Shown here: positions 17,658 through 25,568 of the stretch, one piece after another
How positions within the stretch are numbered: the stretch's first letter is position 1
Layout: every line of letters begins with the position of its first letter
Assembly (NCBI GenBank): GCA_027623555.1
Contig: JAQBSZ010000007.1
Span: forward strand, 79,442 to 143,441
Direction: 5' to 3'
From: Pseudomonadota bacterium
Lineage (GTDB): Bacteria; Pseudomonadota; Gammaproteobacteria; Pseudomonadales; Pseudohongiellaceae
Length of the DNA stretch: 64,000 bases
Made by a program: the position numbers and the translations under genes
Notes under the pieces: generated by a model
Database searches by the model: none
The model's input: the letters and a program-made list of their open reading frames with translations, nothing else
What the model was told of the DNA's origin: nothing

Positions 17658-18614
17658 TTACTGACTCTGCTGCAGATTTCTGTAGTACTCGCGAATCGGC
17701 TCGAACGGCCCCAGGCGATGCTGCTCTATAGGGAAATCATCCGCGTAGGGGGGATAGGGACTATCAACCGGTTTTCTGGTGAGATCCGGATAGTCCACTT
17801 CCAGCTTGGCCCGTTGTGGGCGCTCATGGGAATTGACGTAGGCCGCCACATCGTAGGCCTGGTCATCGGAAAGATCCGGTTGGCCCAGTGGCATGCGCGC
17901 CTTGATAAAATTGGCAGCGGTGAGTACGCGGGTCATGCCGGCGCCGTTGTTGAAACTGTCCGGACCCCACAGCGGTGGAAACAGATAGCCCTCTCTCATG
18001 TCCGTGGCCGCAGCTAGCCCTTCACCATCGCGGCCGTGACAGACTTCGCAGCGCTCCTCATACACTTGTTGGCCAACTTCTACGTCGGCCGCACGATTCG
18101 GTTCGGCAAACTCAGGCGGCTCATCCAGTTGGCGCCGCGTCTCACCCATCACTGCATATTGGTTATTCAGGTTAGTGATATACATCTCCATGGAAAGCAT
18201 TTCGATGCTGTCGCGGGACAACTCGCGCCCATTCATGCTGCGGGTCATGCAGCCATTGATGCGGTCACGTAGATCCCGGTCACCACCATCGCGGCCAGAG
18301 AAGCGTGGATAGTCAGAGGCTGTTTGCAGCAGTGAGAGTGTGCCGGGTTTGGTGCCGGTTACCAGGTGGCAGGAAGCGCAGTCCATGCTGGTACCAGAAA
18401 AGCGCATAGCCGGATCCTCATGGCCCGGACCCATCTGGGCAGCTGTGTCCCGGATCAGGCGGCGGCCATACTCCACACTGGGTTCAGCATTGATGCTGGC
18501 AACGGAATACCCGGCCGGGGTAAACCAGAAGGCGCTGGCCAGTACGGCAACGCCCACCGCGGCTCCCACTACGGTTGCAATCAAGAGACCACTGCCTTGT
18601 TGTTCAGTCTTCAT
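17658..18614 (-). CDS. Dihaem cytochrome c, thiosulfate dehydrogenase (TsdA)-like
   Basis: A 318-residue periplasmic cytochrome anchored by an N-terminal helix (about 8-32). Haem sites are C79-A-S-C82-H83 and C189-E-V-C192-H193. Between them RINGCMTRSMNG, and after the second haem PPLWGPDSFNNGAGM followed by NFIKARMPLGQP, follow the pattern of TsdA dihaem thiosulfate dehydrogenases/tetrathionate reductases. The ATG at 18614 lies inside the end of the preceding gene (11-nt overlap) and has a GGGAG ribosome-binding site; a longer frame from 18662 is less likely. It is the third gene of the operon headed by the fused cbb3 oxidase and could feed electrons to it. Substrate is inferred. Confidence 0.72.
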   Translation of the reverse strand: MKTEQQGSGLLIATVVGAAVGVAVLASAFWFTPAGYSVASINAEPSVEYGRRLIRDTAAQMGPGHEDPAMRFSGTSMDCASCHLVTGTKPGTLSLLQTASDYPRFSGRDGGDRDLRDRINGCMTRSMNGRELSRDSIEMLSMEMYITNLNNQYAVMGETRRQLDEPPEFAEPNRAADVEVGQQVYEERCEVCHGRDGEGLAAATDMREGYLFPPLWGPDSFNNGAGMTRVLTAANFIKARMPLGQPDLSDDQAYDVAAYVNSHERPQRAKLEVDYPDLTRKPVDSPYPPYADDFPIEQHRLGPFEPIREYYRNLQQSQ

Positions 18615-18795
18615 CGCCAGGCTCCCGGGCGGGTTGCTGCCCGTTTCGACACTGCTCTTCATACAACGCTAATTGCTGCTGAAAGAGGTATTTGGGCCGC
18701 TCTACCCGAGCGCGCACGCCAGGCCACAACAAGTAGGCAAGGGCAAACGCTGCCGCAAGTACGAGAAAAGATATCACGATTACCGCACTAATCAT
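18604..18795 (-). CDS. Small single-helix membrane protein, CcoQ-like position
   Basis: A 63-residue protein with one N-terminal helix (about 3-26, VIVISFLVLAAAFALAYLLW) and a charged tail. It starts inside the last codons of the fused oxidase gene (8-nt overlap) and ends inside the first codons of the TsdA-like gene, so the three are coupled. In size and place it resembles CcoQ/FixQ, the small accessory subunit of cbb3 oxidases, but sequence similarity is too weak to claim the name. The tail has one cysteine. Confidence 0.65.
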   Translation of the reverse strand: MISAVIVISFLVLAAAFALAYLLWPGVRARVERPKYLFQQQLALYEEQCRNGQQPAREPGDED

Positions 18796-21448
18796 CGGCT
18801 ACTCCCGAATTCAGTGCGCTGCCATAAAGGGAGCGAACATAGTGAACTACGGCGACCATCTCACTCTCACTGAGTCGATCCCCCCAAGGCGCCATCGAAG
18901 TTCCTTCCACACCGTTCTGCAGAATGCGCAGGCTTTCAGCCACACTCAAGCGCTCACGGGTAAAGTCAGTCGGCCAGATTGGAATCGGCAGACTGTCGGC
19001 AGCGAAACCATTGCCGTCACCGTTATCGCCATGACACTCTGCGCAGTGTGATGCATACGCCTCAGCACCCAGCGGCAGGGATTGAGGGCTGCCCGCCGTA
19101 GTCTCAACTTCGCTGAAACTTTGTACCACGCTAACCAGTGACGATAACTCTGCCGGCGACAATTCTCGCCACGCTGGCATAGAGGTGCCATGTACCCCAT
19201 TCCAGAGAATATCGGCCAGCAAACTCGATTGATACTGATGCTGACTCAAATCAACTGGCGACGGTTGCAACCAGGCCGCCGCCGGACCATCACCCCTGCC
19301 CTGTTCGCCGTGACAACCCGTGCAGTTGCTTTGCCATGAATCCACACCCCCTACAGTCGAGCCTGGCGACTCCAGAACCAACGCGTTTCCCCTGGGCCGG
19401 GTGCGGGCCGGATGTGCATTCAATTCCGGGGCATTGAACGACATCAGTGCCCGTTCATCATCGGTTGCCGCCCTGCCCGCCACTTCGCCGTCTGGCCAGG
19501 CCAATTCTCGCTCACGGCCCAGGCTCTCAATATAAGCCACCAGGTCCAGCGCTTCTCGCCTTGGCCGATCCGGTGCGCCACTGAAAAACTGCGGATAAGC
19601 CGGCATGATGGACAGCGGCACCACGCTGCGCGGTGCAAACAAATGCACCAGGTGCCATTGCGCTGGACGCGTATTGCCAGCCCTGGCCAGGTCCGGGCCG
19701 ATACGACGCGTGCCGAGCATATGCGGATAATCCAGGCGTCCCTCCCAGGCCAGGCTGGGAGCACCGAAGCGTGCCAGGTCTGCTTCGGTATAGCGCACTT
19801 GCTGAGTATGGCAATACGCGCACCCTTCCCTGGCATAGATGTCCCTGCCGCGTAGCTCCGAAGGGGTCAACAGTAATGGGCCGGCAGGAGCCAGGCTCGC
19901 AGTCTGCTGTTGCAACGCACGCAGCGGGATTACGCCGAGTAAAGCAACCGACAGCACAAAAAAACCAATGCCTGCCAGCGACGCGACCAGGTAGGACATA
20001 CGCAAGGCCGGTGCTACGCCACTGCCGCCGACGCCGGCAAGTTCAACACCGGCAGTAGATCGTTCTATTTTTAGGGACGTGGCTGCTTCCTTGCTGTTAC
20101 CCAACAAGCCGAAGAACAACAACACAAAACCCAGCGTGATGGGAATGGCGGAAAGGCTGCGCACAATCCAATAAGCTTGCGATGCGCGCACCGATTCCAG
20201 CCACGGTGCATCACCCTGCCAGAGTTGACCCTGGGCAATACCAGCCACAGTCAGATCCACCACCATCAAGCTTATCCCCACCACCAGTAACCAGTAGGCC
20301 CAGTGCAGGGCAAGCTCGTTATAGCTAACGGCTGGCAGGCGCTGCCAGGCGTGTACGATGCCCGCAATGCCGGCGAAAGTAGCAAAGCCCAGCATGGCCA
20401 GATGTGAGTGCCCGATCACCCAGTCAGTAAAATGCGTGAGACTGTTAAAACTCATGTCCGCCTGCACCGAGCCCTGCAGGCTGACGATCAGGTAGAAGAC
20501 CACCGACATCGAGGCAAACCGCAAAGCGATATCGCGGGGAATCAGCCCCGCTCCTCTCTGCGACAGCATCAGGTTGGTCACCACAATCACCACTATTACG
20601 CCAAGCAGAAAGGAGGCAAGGATGGCAGTGAGCTGGGCACCCATGGGAATGACCGAATTAATGTAGTGGTGAATACCGTTCAGTGGATACAGGAAAAACA
20701 GGCCCCAGAAACCCAGCATGGACAGAAAGTGGCTGTAGATAGGTCGTCCGGTAGTGGCAGGAATTACGTAATAGAGAATCGCCAGAGCCAGTGGCGTGAC
20801 AAACAGGCCTACGGCATCATGTATCCACAAGCCGCTGAATGCTGCCCCCGCCGCGCCCGGTACGAATTCAGGCACAATATTACCCATAGGGTATGACATG
20901 AGCGTGAACACCAGGGCCCCGATGATGTACCAGCTGGATACATAGAGATTTTCAAAGCCGCGGCTGAAAAATGGCGGCAGAAACTGGATCGCGGCAAGCA
21001 CGAATGCCACGATGACCACCACATCCACAACCAGGGGAAACTCGGCCCATTCCAGCGGCTGACTGACACCCGCCAGCACCAGCGCCCAGCCCGGCAGCAT
21101 CACCGCGAAATTCCACAGGGCAAACAAGCTCAGACCCAGGTTACGGCTGGTCACTGCCCTGCCACTGAGGATAGGCACCGCGTGGTACAGAAAGGCCAGA
21201 AAAGCATTGCCAAGCCAGCCCAGCATGATGCCCTGGGTATGGGCATAGCGCATGCGTCCCCAGCTGGGCAGGCTGTCGCCGCCGAAGTCCGGAAGGACAA
21301 ACTGCAGGGAAACCAGAATCCCGAAAACTACCGCAATCAGCAGTGTTATCAGCGCGGCCAGGCTGTGGGCGCGAACCAGCAAGCCTTCGACTAATTGTTG
21401 ATCCGCAGCGGTGCTGGACTGTAGCGATGGATCGCTATTGGACTGCAT
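18788..21448 (-). CDS. Fused cbb3-type oxidase CcoN-CcoO with two extra cytochrome c domains
   Basis: An 886-residue fusion. Residues 1-450 are CcoN with 12 predicted helices. CuB ligands are H210, H260 and H261, and Y254 matches the cross-linked tyrosine. H347 and H349 in VIGHSHLAML and H70 are haem ligands. After another helix (about 488-508) comes a CcoO-like domain with haem motif C543-A-Y-C546-H547 and the axial Met region SIMPAYP. Two more class I cytochrome c domains follow, with C709-T-G-C712-H713 and C802-A-E-C805-H806, which may replace CcoP. The enzyme would reduce O2 to water with high affinity and pump protons. Separate CcoN and CcoO are usual. No ccoGHIS assembly gene is in the window. 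Confidence 0.88.
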   Translation of the reverse strand: MQSNSDPSLQSSTAADQQLVEGLLVRAHSLAALITLLIAVVFGILVSLQFVLPDFGGDSLPSWGRMRYAHTQGIMLGWLGNAFLAFLYHAVPILSGRAVTSRNLGLSLFALWNFAVMLPGWALVLAGVSQPLEWAEFPLVVDVVVIVAFVLAAIQFLPPFFSRGFENLYVSSWYIIGALVFTLMSYPMGNIVPEFVPGAAGAAFSGLWIHDAVGLFVTPLALAILYYVIPATTGRPIYSHFLSMLGFWGLFFLYPLNGIHHYINSVIPMGAQLTAILASFLLGVIVVIVVTNLMLSQRGAGLIPRDIALRFASMSVVFYLIVSLQGSVQADMSFNSLTHFTDWVIGHSHLAMLGFATFAGIAGIVHAWQRLPAVSYNELALHWAYWLLVVGISLMVVDLTVAGIAQGQLWQGDAPWLESVRASQAYWIVRSLSAIPITLGFVLLFFGLLGNSKEAATSLKIERSTAGVELAGVGGSGVAPALRMSYLVASLAGIGFFVLSVALLGVIPLRALQQQTASLAPAGPLLLTPSELRGRDIYAREGCAYCHTQQVRYTEADLARFGAPSLAWEGRLDYPHMLGTRRIGPDLARAGNTRPAQWHLVHLFAPRSVVPLSIMPAYPQFFSGAPDRPRREALDLVAYIESLGRERELAWPDGEVAGRAATDDERALMSFNAPELNAHPARTRPRGNALVLESPGSTVGGVDSWQSNCTGCHGEQGRGDGPAAAWLQPSPVDLSQHQYQSSLLADILWNGVHGTSMPAWRELSPAELSSLVSVVQSFSEVETTAGSPQSLPLGAEAYASHCAECHGDNGDGNGFAADSLPIPIWPTDFTRERLSVAESLRILQNGVEGTSMAPWGDRLSESEMVAVVHYVRSLYGSALNSGVADD

Positions 21449-21567
21449 TGGCTTGTTTTCCTAGTTCCTGGCGATCTGCAGGGCCTCCAGGCTCTGCGCA
21501 AGGGAGATACTAAATCAATCTCAGACCTTAGGCTATGTGTAATACCCTGGTTTGTAGCACCCAATTC

Positions 21568-21581
21568 ATGATCGAGATCAC
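21568..21581. promoter_or_regulatory. Candidate FNR/ANR-type operator upstream of the oxidase operon
   Basis: The site ATGATCGAGATCAC keeps the TGAT-N4-ATCA core of FNR/ANR boxes (consensus TTGAT-N4-ATCAA) and lacks only the outer bases. It lies 120 bp before the cbb3 fusion gene and about 150 bp before the rightward gene at 21733, so it could serve either. CRP-family sites overlap in form. cbb3 oxidases are commonly under FNR/ANR control, which supports the reading. Confidence 0.5.
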
Positions 21582-21732
21582 TATTTTCGTTGGTTGTCCG
21601 CCAAACCATGTCGTAGGATAGGAGATTCCCTGATTGTCGTGCCCGCGCGACATCAGAAACCAGGCAACTAGGGTCACGCCCAGAAGCGCTGCCCAGAGCC
21701 GTAATCAAAAGAAAACACCATGGGAGGTTGTC

Positions 21733-22323
21733 ATGCCACGAATTCACCACGCACTAGCCCTGTTTGCCACCGGGATGCTCGCCACGAGTATGCTGAGCGC
21801 GCAGTCCAACGAAGCAATCATCGCCAAGGCGCTGTCTCCACTACCTCAAGACCTGCGCGCCGATGCTACCGTCTACACCTATGACGATAGTGGTAATCGG
21901 GTCACCCTGAAGGTAGGTTCCAACCACGTTGAGTGCGCGCCTACCGATGCTGAAGGTTTCACGCGCTGCGGCCCCGTTTCCCAGCGCGCAAGACGCGATC
22001 TGCAGGCCAAGCTGTCAGCCCAGGGTCTGGAAGGTGAAGCACTACAAATGGAAATGCAGAAGGCCGAAGACCAGGGCCGCATTCCCCCGCGTATCTTCGG
22101 CACGCTGAGCTATCGGCGCTTCGACACGCCCGACCGCATCCAGTACCTGATGGTAATCTCCCTTCCGAACGCCACCGCAGAGGAGTTGGGGATGCCTACT
22201 GGCCCCCAACGTGACAACGCGCTTGCCGGCATGGGCACTCCCTGGATGATGCGCCCCGGCACTTCCGGCGCGCACCTGATGATTCCTATCAATGGTACGG
22301 AGTATTCCAACAAGGGTAAGTAA
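21733..22323 (+). CDS. Exported protein of unknown function
   Basis: A 196-residue protein with a cleavable signal (LALFATGMLATSMLSAQS). The ATG at 21733 has a GGGAGG ribosome-binding site 7 nt upstream; a frame open to 21634 adds no plausible domain. The mature part is mixed alpha/beta, has two cysteines (HVECAPTD, TRCGPVSQ) that could form a disulfide, a helical middle (ARRDLQAKLSAQGLEGEAL) and a Met-rich end (TPWMMRPGTSGAHLM). I recognise no family. It is divergent from the oxidase operon and followed by a strong terminator. Confidence 0.6.
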   Translation: MPRIHHALALFATGMLATSMLSAQSNEAIIAKALSPLPQDLRADATVYTYDDSGNRVTLKVGSNHVECAPTDAEGFTRCGPVSQRARRDLQAKLSAQGLEGEALQMEMQKAEDQGRIPPRIFGTLSYRRFDTPDRIQYLMVISLPNATAEELGMPTGPQRDNALAGMGTPWMMRPGTSGAHLMIPINGTEYSNKGK

Positions 22324-22342
22324 CGCACCCTTGTGGTACGGT

Positions 22343-22390
22343 AGAAAAAAAATACCCTCGTGATTCTGGATCATGAGGCTATTTTTTTTT
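22343..22390. terminator. Rho-independent terminator, works in both directions
   Basis: A 9-bp stem (CCTCGTGAT/ATCATGAGG, one mismatch) with a 5-nt loop at 22356-22378. It is preceded by a run of eight A and followed by a run of nine T. It ends the exported-protein gene at 21733-22323. Confidence 0.85.
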
Positions 22391-22406
22391 GGACTGAATA
22401 AATAGC

Positions 22407-22469
22407 GACAGATTTATTTAAGGGCACACTCGCAAATCCACAGCGTGCAGATAAGAATAAATCCGTCCC
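22407..22469. repeat. 63-bp repeat, copy a (interrupted by MITE copy 2)
   Basis: Aligns without gaps to 23964-24026 with about three quarters identical bases, including shared TTTATTTA, AATCC, GTGCAGA and AATAAATCCGT. MITE copy 2 is inserted at its right end; the sequence resumes after the element as CCATTTATT, restoring an AATAAAT/ATTTATT inverted pair. The role is unknown; it flanks the PAL-like gene together with copy b. Confidence 0.6.
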
Positions 22470-22828
22470 TGAGATATCCCCAGAAAATGTCGAACTAACT
22501 CATTTGGTTAGCTTGTTTTAAGCAATTTCTGCAGGCTTGGAAGGTTCAGGAACCGTTGAGTTTCAACTACTCGAGCCAGGGGGTGGGGTGTTGTTTGCGA
22601 ACAATCAGGACCGCAGGTCCGTGAGCAAACAATACCGCAGCTCCTGGCGGCCGGCCTGGACAAGTCCCCTCATCGCCCACAGCGACGGGGAGATTCCCTA
22701 CTCACGGGCCCTTGGCCGAGATTGCTCGCAGGAACGCCCCGTTACTGTGTGATTCCTCCAGAGTGGAATTCAAGACAAAACAAATCTAGCAGTGGTAAAA
22801 ATTTTTGGGGATATCTCAGAATCCGTCC
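22460..22828. mobile_element. MITE copy 2 (351 bp) with 9-bp flanking repeats
   Basis: The element spans 22469-22819 and has perfect 13-bp inverted ends (CTGAGATATCCCC / GGGGATATCTCAG). The 9-mer AATCCGTCC occurs on both sides (22460-22468 and 22820-22828). The first 230 bp match copies 1 and 3; about 110 bp unique to this copy precede the right end. The internal stem arms are 22576-22598 and 22625-22647 (19 Watson-Crick and 2 G-T pairs out of 23). Confidence 0.88.
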
Positions 22829-22832
22829 CCAT

Positions 22833-23924
22833 TTATTCCCGCAAGAGGAGTTTCTGTACCCGGGAGTTTGACGTCTCGGCCGCGTAGACAAGGTTCTCGG
22901 AAGGACAGGCCAGGCCATGCACACCGGAAAACTCACCCAGGTTACGCCCCGAGTTTCCAATCACGCCCAATACCTCGCCTTGCAGCGTTGCCTTTATCAG
23001 GCGGCCGGGAAATGTTGTCTCACCAATAAAAATCACCTCACCGCCGGGAGGAATGCACAATGCATTCGGCGCGCCGTTCAGCGCGATATTATCGAGATTG
23101 CTCGGGGTAGGCCCATTTACTGCTTTCGAGCCCGGGCGGATCGGAGTTGCCACACTGAACTCACGAACGTAGTTGCCATCGATATCAAACACCTGGATGC
23201 GTGCGTTGCTGCGGTCCCCTACGTAAATGAAATCGTCCTTGTCGATGGCGATGGCATGGGGCAGACGGAACTGCCCAGGGCCGGTGCCCGGTTCCCCGAA
23301 GGACAGCACCCAGTCGCCGTCGCTGTCGTACTTTGCCACACGTGAATTGATGTAACCGTCACTGATATAGATATTTCCCTGCGAGTCGAAGGCGACGTCG
23401 GTGGGTTCACGGAAGCGACCATCGAAGGGCGGCAGTGGGGGATCGGGATGATCGAGGGGACGTGCCGCAGCAGAAGAGGATTCTGTCTTGCGCCCGAATA
23501 CCCATGCAACCCTGCCCTGCGAATCCATGCGCACAACCATGTTCGAACCTTTGTCCACAGTCCAGATATTGTCGTTAGCATCGATGCGCAGGCCGTGGGC
23601 GAAAGCCCAGGCATAAAGCCCGCGTCCGTGTTCAGTGACGAAATTGCCGTCGGCGTCGAATTCAAACAATTGTGCCGCGTGAATGGCATAGGCCGGCCCG
23701 CCACCGCTGGGATTGGAGCGGCTGAACACGAACACGTGGCCCGCTGAATTCACCGCCACCGCGGGTACTTCCCCGAAATTCATGCCCGGCAGAAGACGGA
23801 TGGCATTCGGCACTGACTCGAAGGGAATTTGCGGGGCATACTGCGCTGAAGCTGGCACAGCGAACCCGAGCCAGGCGCTGATAATGGTAGCAACAGCAAA
23901 GTTGGAATTGCGGATAGCGAGCAT
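22833..23924 (-). CDS. Exported NHL-repeat propeller, PAL-like (peptidyl-amidoglycolate lyase fold)
   Basis: A 363-residue secreted protein (signal ending V-P-A-S-A-Q) built of NHL repeats: GEVPAVAVNSAGHVFVFSRS, then HGLRIDANDNIWTVDKGSN, PTDVAFDSQGNIYISDGYIN, PHAIAIDKDDFIYVGDRSN and GVHGLACPSENLVYAAETSN. The pattern resembles the six-bladed propeller of the PAL half of peptidylglycine amidating enzyme. Bacterial members are common, and their substrates are mostly unknown. CAGGAG precedes the ATG. A close paralogue lies at 41970-43106. It is flanked by the 63-bp repeat pair. A PHM-like enzyme is also encoded nearby, at 31367, but no link is shown. Confidence 0.75.
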   Translation of the reverse strand: MLAIRNSNFAVATIISAWLGFAVPASAQYAPQIPFESVPNAIRLLPGMNFGEVPAVAVNSAGHVFVFSRSNPSGGGPAYAIHAAQLFEFDADGNFVTEHGRGLYAWAFAHGLRIDANDNIWTVDKGSNMVVRMDSQGRVAWVFGRKTESSSAAARPLDHPDPPLPPFDGRFREPTDVAFDSQGNIYISDGYINSRVAKYDSDGDWVLSFGEPGTGPGQFRLPHAIAIDKDDFIYVGDRSNARIQVFDIDGNYVREFSVATPIRPGSKAVNGPTPSNLDNIALNGAPNALCIPPGGEVIFIGETTFPGRLIKATLQGEVLGVIGNSGRNLGEFSGVHGLACPSENLVYAAETSNSRVQKLLLRE

Positions 23925-23963
23925 TTTGCTTCTCCTGGATTACCTGGATACTGGAGAGATAGG

Positions 23964-24026
23964 GAAAGGTTTATTTATGGACTCGGACGCCAATCCGCAC
24001 TGTGCAGAAAATAATAAATCCGTTCC
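23964..24026. repeat. 63-bp repeat, copy b
   Basis: Same orientation as copy a (22407-22469). It lies between the PAL-like gene and the MBL hydrolase gene, so the pair brackets the PAL-like gene as direct repeats. This could reflect past recombination or insertion of that segment. Confidence 0.55.
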
Positions 24027-24033
24027 CGCCTAT

Positions 24034-25083
24034 TTATTGAACTAACTGCTGCTCGAGGCGAAGTTGCGCCGCCCTTGCACAATCCTGCATAACCTGGAAG
24101 TAGCGTTGCACCCATTCCTCTCCCAGTTCATAGGGATGGGGGCCGTCTCCACGACCGGCGAGCATCCGGTTTCGATTCACAGCGTTGTCGAACTCGGAAT
24201 GGTTGGACAATATTACCGATGCATTAACCGCGGCTGCCTGTTCAGCGATGTGCCGCTGCGAATCGATATAGATCTGAAAATTCCCGATACCGGGATCGGG
24301 CGTATTGTTCACGAAATTGAACGCAGTGCCACCGGAGTAAGCTACGTTAATCGGTCGGCCATTGTCAAAAACGGTAAACGTATAGGACAGTGTCCCGGGT
24401 GTATGGCCGGGGGTATCCCACAAGCTAATGGTGGTATCTCCCAGGTTAAGTTCCATGCCGTCATAGGCCACGACGCCGCGTCCATTCTGCCGTGTGGGAG
24501 CCATAGTGGCATAGCGGTTGGGATAGGTATCCACCAGGTCCCAGTCCGCCGCGCCCATGACTACCTGGGCGTTGAATCGCTCCTGCAAAATCTGGGCGCC
24601 ACCGATATGGTCACCGTGCGCATGGGAGATAACAACGTAGCGTATGTCTTCCGGATCCAGACCGAGTTTTTCCAATCCGCCGATAATGAGTTCGCGCGAA
24701 TTATAGGGAAAGATCGTGTCGATAATGATGATGCCCTCGCTGGTGGTAAGCGCCCAGGAGGAATGCACTTTGCCGCCAACAAAATAGAAATTGTCAAAGA
24801 CCTTCATCGGTTCTGCAAACCATTGCTCGCGTGGAGGGATGTTGTCAGGGTCAACTACATAGCGAGGTAGGTTGTCACTGGTGTTAACTCCACCACTGGT
24901 GGGTAGCAGGCAAATCCGGTTCAAGGTGCCAAGAAATTCCACCCCGGCTGCCTGCTTGGCAGATCGAATGGCGGCTTCGATCTCTGCATCGAAATCCCTC
25001 GGAGTCTGAGCAAAACTGGAGAAAGAGAAAGCGCCGGTCAGGATCAAGAGCAAAGTAACCAACGAGTATTTTCGCGACTTCAT
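24034..25083 (-). CDS. Exported metallo-beta-lactamase-fold hydrolase
   Basis: A 349-residue protein with a signal peptide (LLLILTGAFSFSSFAQ). The MBL metal motif is H154-A-H156-G-D158-H159, with a further His in DTPGHTPGTLSY near 235 and a typical IIIIDTIFPYNS strand before the motif. It resembles subclass B3-type and related periplasmic MBL hydrolases. Those include true beta-lactamases and many esterases or lactonases, so resistance cannot be claimed. CGGAG precedes the ATG. The PAL-like gene follows in the same direction after 109 bp. Confidence 0.82.
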   Translation of the reverse strand: MKSRKYSLVTLLLILTGAFSFSSFAQTPRDFDAEIEAAIRSAKQAAGVEFLGTLNRICLLPTSGGVNTSDNLPRYVVDPDNIPPREQWFAEPMKVFDNFYFVGGKVHSSWALTTSEGIIIIDTIFPYNSRELIIGGLEKLGLDPEDIRYVVISHAHGDHIGGAQILQERFNAQVVMGAADWDLVDTYPNRYATMAPTRQNGRGVVAYDGMELNLGDTTISLWDTPGHTPGTLSYTFTVFDNGRPINVAYSGGTAFNFVNNTPDPGIGNFQIYIDSQRHIAEQAAAVNASVILSNHSEFDNAVNRNRMLAGRGDGPHPYELGEEWVQRYFQVMQDCARAAQLRLEQQLVQ

Positions 25084-25568
25084 GGTGGATCTCCGGTTCT
25101 GATTATTGGTTGCCTATGATCGCAGATGCCAAGTTTGGAATTCTTACCTGTCATTACTTCCTGCTGATCTGGGCATTATGAGATTGTTGTACAGCCGCTG
25201 CAAGCATGTACCCTGTTTTCCGCATAGTTCACGAATTTTTCTAGTTCAGCTTTAAGATAGCTCTTTAACTAGTGGTTGTATTTGAGTATGTCTTCTAAAT
25301 TTCTTTTTTGAGTCCCGGCATTGGGGTGCTGAAGATAGAGTGCGCAAGTAAATCACGGACCGAAGAGATTTTTCTCGCGGAAGGTTTTCTGGTCAATGCT
25401 TCTGAACTAAAATCATAGTCATTGTGAGACTCCTGCAGCTGAAACTCCTCCCCATAAACCATTCATTTACCCGAAATTTAGTGATGTATCAGTTTGGTTG
25501 TGATACGGTTTTGAACAAGTTATAAGCGATTTGGGGGTAGTTGCCCATCACCCCAAGGGATAATAACA
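25084..25568. other. Intergenic region before a PD40 protein
   Basis: About 485 bp, AT-rich, between divergent genes. I see no gene, no strong terminator and no repeat shared with other gaps. Promoters for both sides are expected here. Confidence 0.4.

Noticed and set aside
19412..20896. Forward open frames inside the oxidase fusion
   Set aside because: They lie antisense to clear haem and CuB motifs and encode no recognisable domain.
24064..24870. Forward frame of 268 codons antisense to the MBL gene
   Set aside because: The reverse strand carries the intact HAHGDH motif and a signal peptide. The forward frame has none.
24034..25083. Claiming an antibiotic-resistance beta-lactamase
   Set aside because: The MBL fold is shared by many hydrolases and no substrate-defining residue could be checked.
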